DNA from: Alisma plantago-aquatica
Lineage: Eukaryota > Streptophyta > Magnoliopsida > Alismatales > Alismataceae
Direction: 5' to 3'
DNA: 64,000 bases
Assembly: GCA_963693085.1 (NCBI GenBank)
Contig: OY856411.1
Location: forward strand, 72,274,001 to 72,338,000
Below the pieces are notes generated by a model that worked only from the letters and a program-made list of their open reading frames with translations, was not told the origin of the DNA and did not search any database. Within the stretch, counting starts at the first letter, position 1. Each line of letters begins with the position of its first letter. The translations under genes were made by a program, and so were the position numbers. This document shows positions 60,005 to 64,000 of this stretch, in pieces.

Positions 60005-60420
60005 AAAAAGCAACCGGTTCGCAACTTGAAATGATCGGTTCACAACTGAACCGATCGGTTCGGCCATTGAGCCGATCGGTTGGACCTGAGCCGATCGTTT
60101 GGGGCACTCCAACCGGTCGGTTGTTGCCCTGAACCGATCGGTTCATGGTCCTAATCCGGCTCAAAAAGACTTTCCTTGTTTCTTTCTCAATTGGTATCGA
60201 ATACCAATATTATTCCCAATCGAATTGGGCAATTTGAAACCAAAGGAAAATTCTTGCCGACATGACTTTTCCCAACTGGTCGGTTGCACCAGTTGAGCCG
60301 ATCGGTTCAACCCTTGAACCGGTCGTTTCAACCTGGGCATGAGCCGATCGGCCTGGACACTCCAGCCGACCGGTTCAGCAACCTCAGCCGACCGGTTCAT
60401 CACATGAGCCGATCGGTTGG
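60005..60420. repeat. CCGATCGG palindrome cluster in element 2, 5' LTR
   Basis: Matches 35,045-35,480 with one 21-bp unit fewer. Confidence 0.85.
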
Positions 60421-61607
60421 GAGCATAGGTTGGGAAAAATCAGTCAATTGCGATTTCAATCAATCTGATACTCCAATCAATGCGTCCAACACCTTGAACC
60501 ATACGATATTGAGCCATCGACTGATTGAGTGTTTAATTGAACTACTAAACTCCTTTAGTAATCAATCTAAACATTGCTTTGTGGACAAAACTCCTCTTCC
60601 AGGTTAAATCCTATGTGTGTGACCCTGCAGGTCCATTTCACGTTGGCAGTGAAAGTCCATAACACTTATGACTTCACAAGCAAAGAGCAGTGTCTAGTCA
60701 CACATCAGTGCTACCCAAGTGAAAGTAGAAAGTTGGAGAACAACTTTCATCCTACAATTCGTGAATGGTGTTACAGCAAATGTATAATTCCTTTGTCACT
60801 GATATCCCGAATGAACTCGAGGCATGGAACAGTCATCCTGTCAACGTTCATTCACTTCCTTGATCTCAGAGTAGACTGGAAGAGATATGTATGACATCAG
60901 TATCATATACTGATTCACACATGCGTGCACGCCTTTCTCAATCCTACTCATCAAGTGGCCATGGATATCAAACTCCCTCAGGAGGGACAAATCCCATATC
61001 TATCACTCACCCCTCAAAAGCCCCATGTGTCAAAGCCACCCAATCATCACCTTTATAACAACCCATGTTTCAGGACTGCGTTTGATGATGTCAAAGTGTG
61101 CCCAACGACATGTGTTGAGTGCAGTGATTTCAGGTCTAAGAATCACACTCACCACCATCACTGTGAGTACTGACTGTGACTACCATCTCATGGTTCCATG
61201 TGTCAAACTCACAGTGGGTCTGTCCGGTACCTTGTTCTCTAACAAGTACCTATGTGTTTGGTTTGATATCTCTATATCATGACTAATGAGATTCTGTCAT
61301 CAACCAACACCACAATCTAGTCTTGTGTGTCATTGCTGTCTATCTACCTTCCACAATGACATCCGACTAGGGACACAACAAGAATGTACAAACTCTTAGC
61401 ATCCGTATGATCTCATCGTTCAGGTCCTCAACCTGAAAGCATACGTCATTGAGTATTGTCATTCTCTAGACATTCAATCTGTTCTATCACTATCTCATAT
61501 GACTGAACCAGAAAGAATTGGAAGCTCGCCTTTGATGTTTATCAAATCAATCTCAATGTATCCCACCAATCATCCCATGATTGGCTCTCAGGGCATACAT
61601 ACCAAAT

Positions 61608-61612
61608 GTTTC
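61608..61612. repeat. Target-site duplication of copia element 2, right (GTTTC)
   Basis: It matches 34,397-34,401. Confidence 0.85.
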
Positions 61613-63714
61613 ATCATTCTAGGCTTAAGACTTATCCATATCGCCCAACAATACTACCATGGTAAGGAGTGATATCATGCAACATAACGTTCAAGGCAAA
61701 ACCTAGATGAGGGGGGTATCGTTTAGGGCACCAAAAAGGTTTATCATGCAAGGGTACTAAGACCATACCAAGTAGGTCATCTTCAACCTCAAGTCCATTT
61801 CGTGCAACAAGGGTAGATCATTCATGTCACCCAGGACAACCCTATCGCCCAAGCTAGGGTTGAAGCTCCATATCGTCCAAGACACTAAGGTTAGGGTATT
61901 ATGTCGGCCAACCACCATCATCTTGGGTAGATGTGAACATCGGTCACAAGGTCAATGAAAAGTTCACTTATCATATCACCCAAGGATCAACTCTAGAAGA
62001 GGGTATCGGGAAACCACCTCAAGGAGGCACCAAGTAGAGCACATATCGACCAAGGGATCAACTAGGTGTCCACCAACCATATCATCCAAACCTTAACCCT
62101 AGGGTAGGAAAGAGGTATCGGTCACCACATCATATCTCCCCAACATCTATTCCATAGGATCACCTTTCAAGTCTAAAGGAGAGAAAGGGGTATTGCCACA
62201 AACCATCAACCAAAGCATAGCTCATTAAACAAGGTACTGTATCGGGCAAAGCATAGTTGTATCAAGTAAAGCCCCATATCAGGCTAGTGATCTTCAACCT
62301 CTAGCCACCCATTACCATCTTGCACAAGGAAAATAATCTAAAGGAAGTAATAAAATGTAGCATTCCCATTAGATAAGATTCCAAGTTCCATATATATATC
62401 TATCATGTAGAAAAGGTAACAATTTATGTACAAGAACCATTATATACATATATGGAGAGTGTGCATAATAGAGATGGTTAAGAGTTATGTAACCCACCTT
62501 AAGAGGATCTCCAAGAAAGGCATCAAGCTTGTTGGTCCAAGCAGAAAACTCACGTTCTTCTCCAAAAATAGCACCCATCGAAAGCTCCAAACATGCCTTC
62601 GGCACCATCATCATCACCTCAAGAAACAAAGGAAGAAGAAGAAGATGAAACTATGGTTATGTATAGCTCAAGAAGAAGAAAGGAGGGGAGATAACCACGG
62701 CCTTTATTACTCTTATCAAGGGCCTATCCATGGCCGAGAGGGGAAGAGGAAGGTGAAGAAGAAAGCACAAGGAAAAACTAGCAAAGAAGCCTGACTCACC
62801 AAGGTCGGATCTTGAGCAAGGAGTTGCCATGGCCAAGGAGCTTGCCCCTCCATGCTCCATGGGAGTCTTCCTTAGCTCCCAAAGCTCCCATGCTCATCCC
62901 ATACAGGTAGGTGAAGGAAGGTGGTCGAAAAGGATTTCTTGTCTAAGGAGGAAGGGAGTTACATACACCAAGGAAGAGAGAGGTAGTAAGGGAGAGGTGT
63001 CATAACCACATAAACCAAGGTGCTACTTGCTCTAGCTCATAACACACCTTGTTGCCACCCTAGGAGCTCATGTATGGCATGGTGATACACTCTAGGATAT
63101 GTATCGTGTAGCTGGGAAACTGCCATGGCCGAAACACCTCTCTTGGGTGACACACCTTCAATCCTTAGCCGATACACTAAAGGACAAGGTGGCCTATGTG
63201 ACACATATGTGATATAAAGACCATATAGCGATGTCACTCCTCATCTATCAACCAAACAAGCCGCCCCTACCTCCATCCACGTTCTAGATGATGCAAAACA
63301 GAAGGGAGGTGACTCTAGAGCTGATAAATTGCATATTGACCCTCCACTTTGGGTAATTTGCAATTTACACCAAAACTAGCACAGAAAGCATAAACATCAA
63401 CCAACCAAGCTTAAACTTGAAACATATGTCCTCCACAAGGTGACCCACAACATCATTATATTTATAATGATGCAAGAGAACTAAAGGCATGCTTTACATG
63501 TGCATATTGCAATATAACCCCTTACTTTGGGTAAATTTCACTTTGGTCCAAAACAAGCAAACATTGCTCAAACAACATCCAAAGGGGACCAAACTGGAAA
63601 CATGAGCTTGTCACATGATAACAAAACATCTAGAGAGATTAGATTAAGGTTCTAAGCACCTTTCATAAGAAAATCAAAGAGGGTTAGCCCAAAACCTGGG
63701 TCAGGGTCCTTACA
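61613..63714 (-). mobile_element. Gypsy solo LTR, 5' part
   Basis: The remainder of the solo LTR that starts at 31,104. 61,640-62,290 holds diverged CATATCG(C/G)CCAA repeats. 63,300-63,714 is similar to the first 500 bp of LTR A' (4,324 onward), read on the minus strand. The open frames at 62,369-62,860 are non-coding. Confidence 0.8.
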
Positions 63715-64000
63715 CCAAATATCTTAGATTGTTCATAAAACCATCACACGACAAACAATACACTCAACCTAAGCTATTACTGTTGTCCCTACTATTGTTG
63801 TCCTTCCTCTACAACACGGTCTCTACCTCCTCGTGCATGTCCACCTAAAAATTGTAGATCACATGGGGTGAGACAATTGTCCCAGCGAGAGATATAACTA
63901 TCTGCCAACAATGTTATTATCGCAGGTAAACAATATAAAACTGAGCAGAGGTTCTTTTATATTAATAAGCAAGGTTAATCACTGTGGATAAGAAGATTAG
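63715..64000 (-). mobile_element. Gypsy 5' LTR, copy C, outer part (continues past the window)
   Basis: It begins with the right-hand CCAAA. It then aligns with copy B from about 24,572 (GATT..T(T)CATAAAACC, CTCAACCT(G/A)AGCTATTA, CTCTACCTCCTCGT, GAGATATAACT), continuing copy C from 31,103. Confidence 0.75.

Larger units (their letters stand above)
59407..61607 (-). mobile_element. Copia element 2, 5' LTR (2,201 bp)
   Basis: This is the partner of 34,402-36,666, next to the PBS. Its outer end reads CCAAAT instead of CCAACA, so the terminal CA is mutated; the following GTTTC still marks the edge. It carries the TATA box at 59,918-59,926 (minus) and the palindrome cluster at 60,005-60,420. Confidence 0.9.

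Noticed and set aside
62369..62860. Lys-rich 122-codon frame and neighbours in the solo LTR
   Set aside because: The frame lies inside an LTR, with composition explained by AAG/GAA repeats and no domain.

Overview
The window looks like transposable-element-dense nuclear DNA from a flowering plant with a large genome. A monocot is possible, but nothing here identifies the species. The reasons are plant-type LTR retrotransposons with initiator-Met-tRNA primer-binding sites (TGGTATCAGAGC), copia- and gypsy-type coding remnants, a Cassandra-like TRIM element, a 5'-truncated LINE with an RNase H domain, AT-rich sequence and CpG-decay substitutions. I see no convincing intact host gene, tRNA, rRNA or CRISPR array. 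All recognisable coding sequence is retrotransposon gag or pol, mostly broken.

Left part (1-22,250). A gypsy LTR of about 4.1 kb (copy A, + strand) is already under way at base 1 and ends near 3,998. A PBS-like site and a short internal stretch follow. A second related LTR (A') starts at 4,324; it carries a 169-bp processed retrocopy and an expanded 57-bp tandem repeat. A Cassandra-like TRIM lies at about 7,030-7,860. Decayed gypsy pol on the + strand follows: RT at 7,880-8,450, then a foreign block of about 2.3 kb, then the RT end, RNase H, integrase and a chromodomain-like tail at 10,750-12,935, with a polypurine tract and LTR-like start at 12,950-12,965. A LINE 3' end (minus strand, 16-bp target-site duplication) lies at 15,630-17,031. 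The rest to 22,000 is AT-rich and mostly unassignable. A short retroposon with a 19-bp duplication lies at 22,010-22,188.

Middle and right part (22,260-64,000). This is a nest of retrotransposons at least five layers deep. The outer layer is a + strand copia LTR and gag (23,137-24,290). It is interrupted by a minus-strand gypsy element (3' LTR 24,291-28,466, decayed interior 28,467-30,829, 5' LTR from 30,830). That 5' LTR is split at 31,103/63,715 by a gypsy solo LTR of about 5.4 kb (target-site duplication CCAAA). The solo LTR is split at 34,401/61,608 by a copia element with 2.2-kb LTRs (duplication GTTTC). That copia leader is split at 40,171/58,244 by a tandem array LTR-internal-LTR-internal-LTR-internal-LTR of a 5.48-kb gag-only copia element (duplication TTGAT). 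All three inner junctions can be read to the base, so the relative order of insertion is known.

The most notable observations are: (1) the four-LTR array under a single target-site duplication, with LTR sequence variants that suggest growth after insertion by unequal recombination; (2) clusters of short CG-rich palindromes (CCGATCGG and TCGGCCGA types) in the LTRs of two otherwise different copia families; (3) a 31-37-bp CATATCG minisatellite built into the gypsy LTRs; and (4) a conserved hairpin with a variable loop, plus an 18-bp conserved block, shared by diverged gypsy LTRs.
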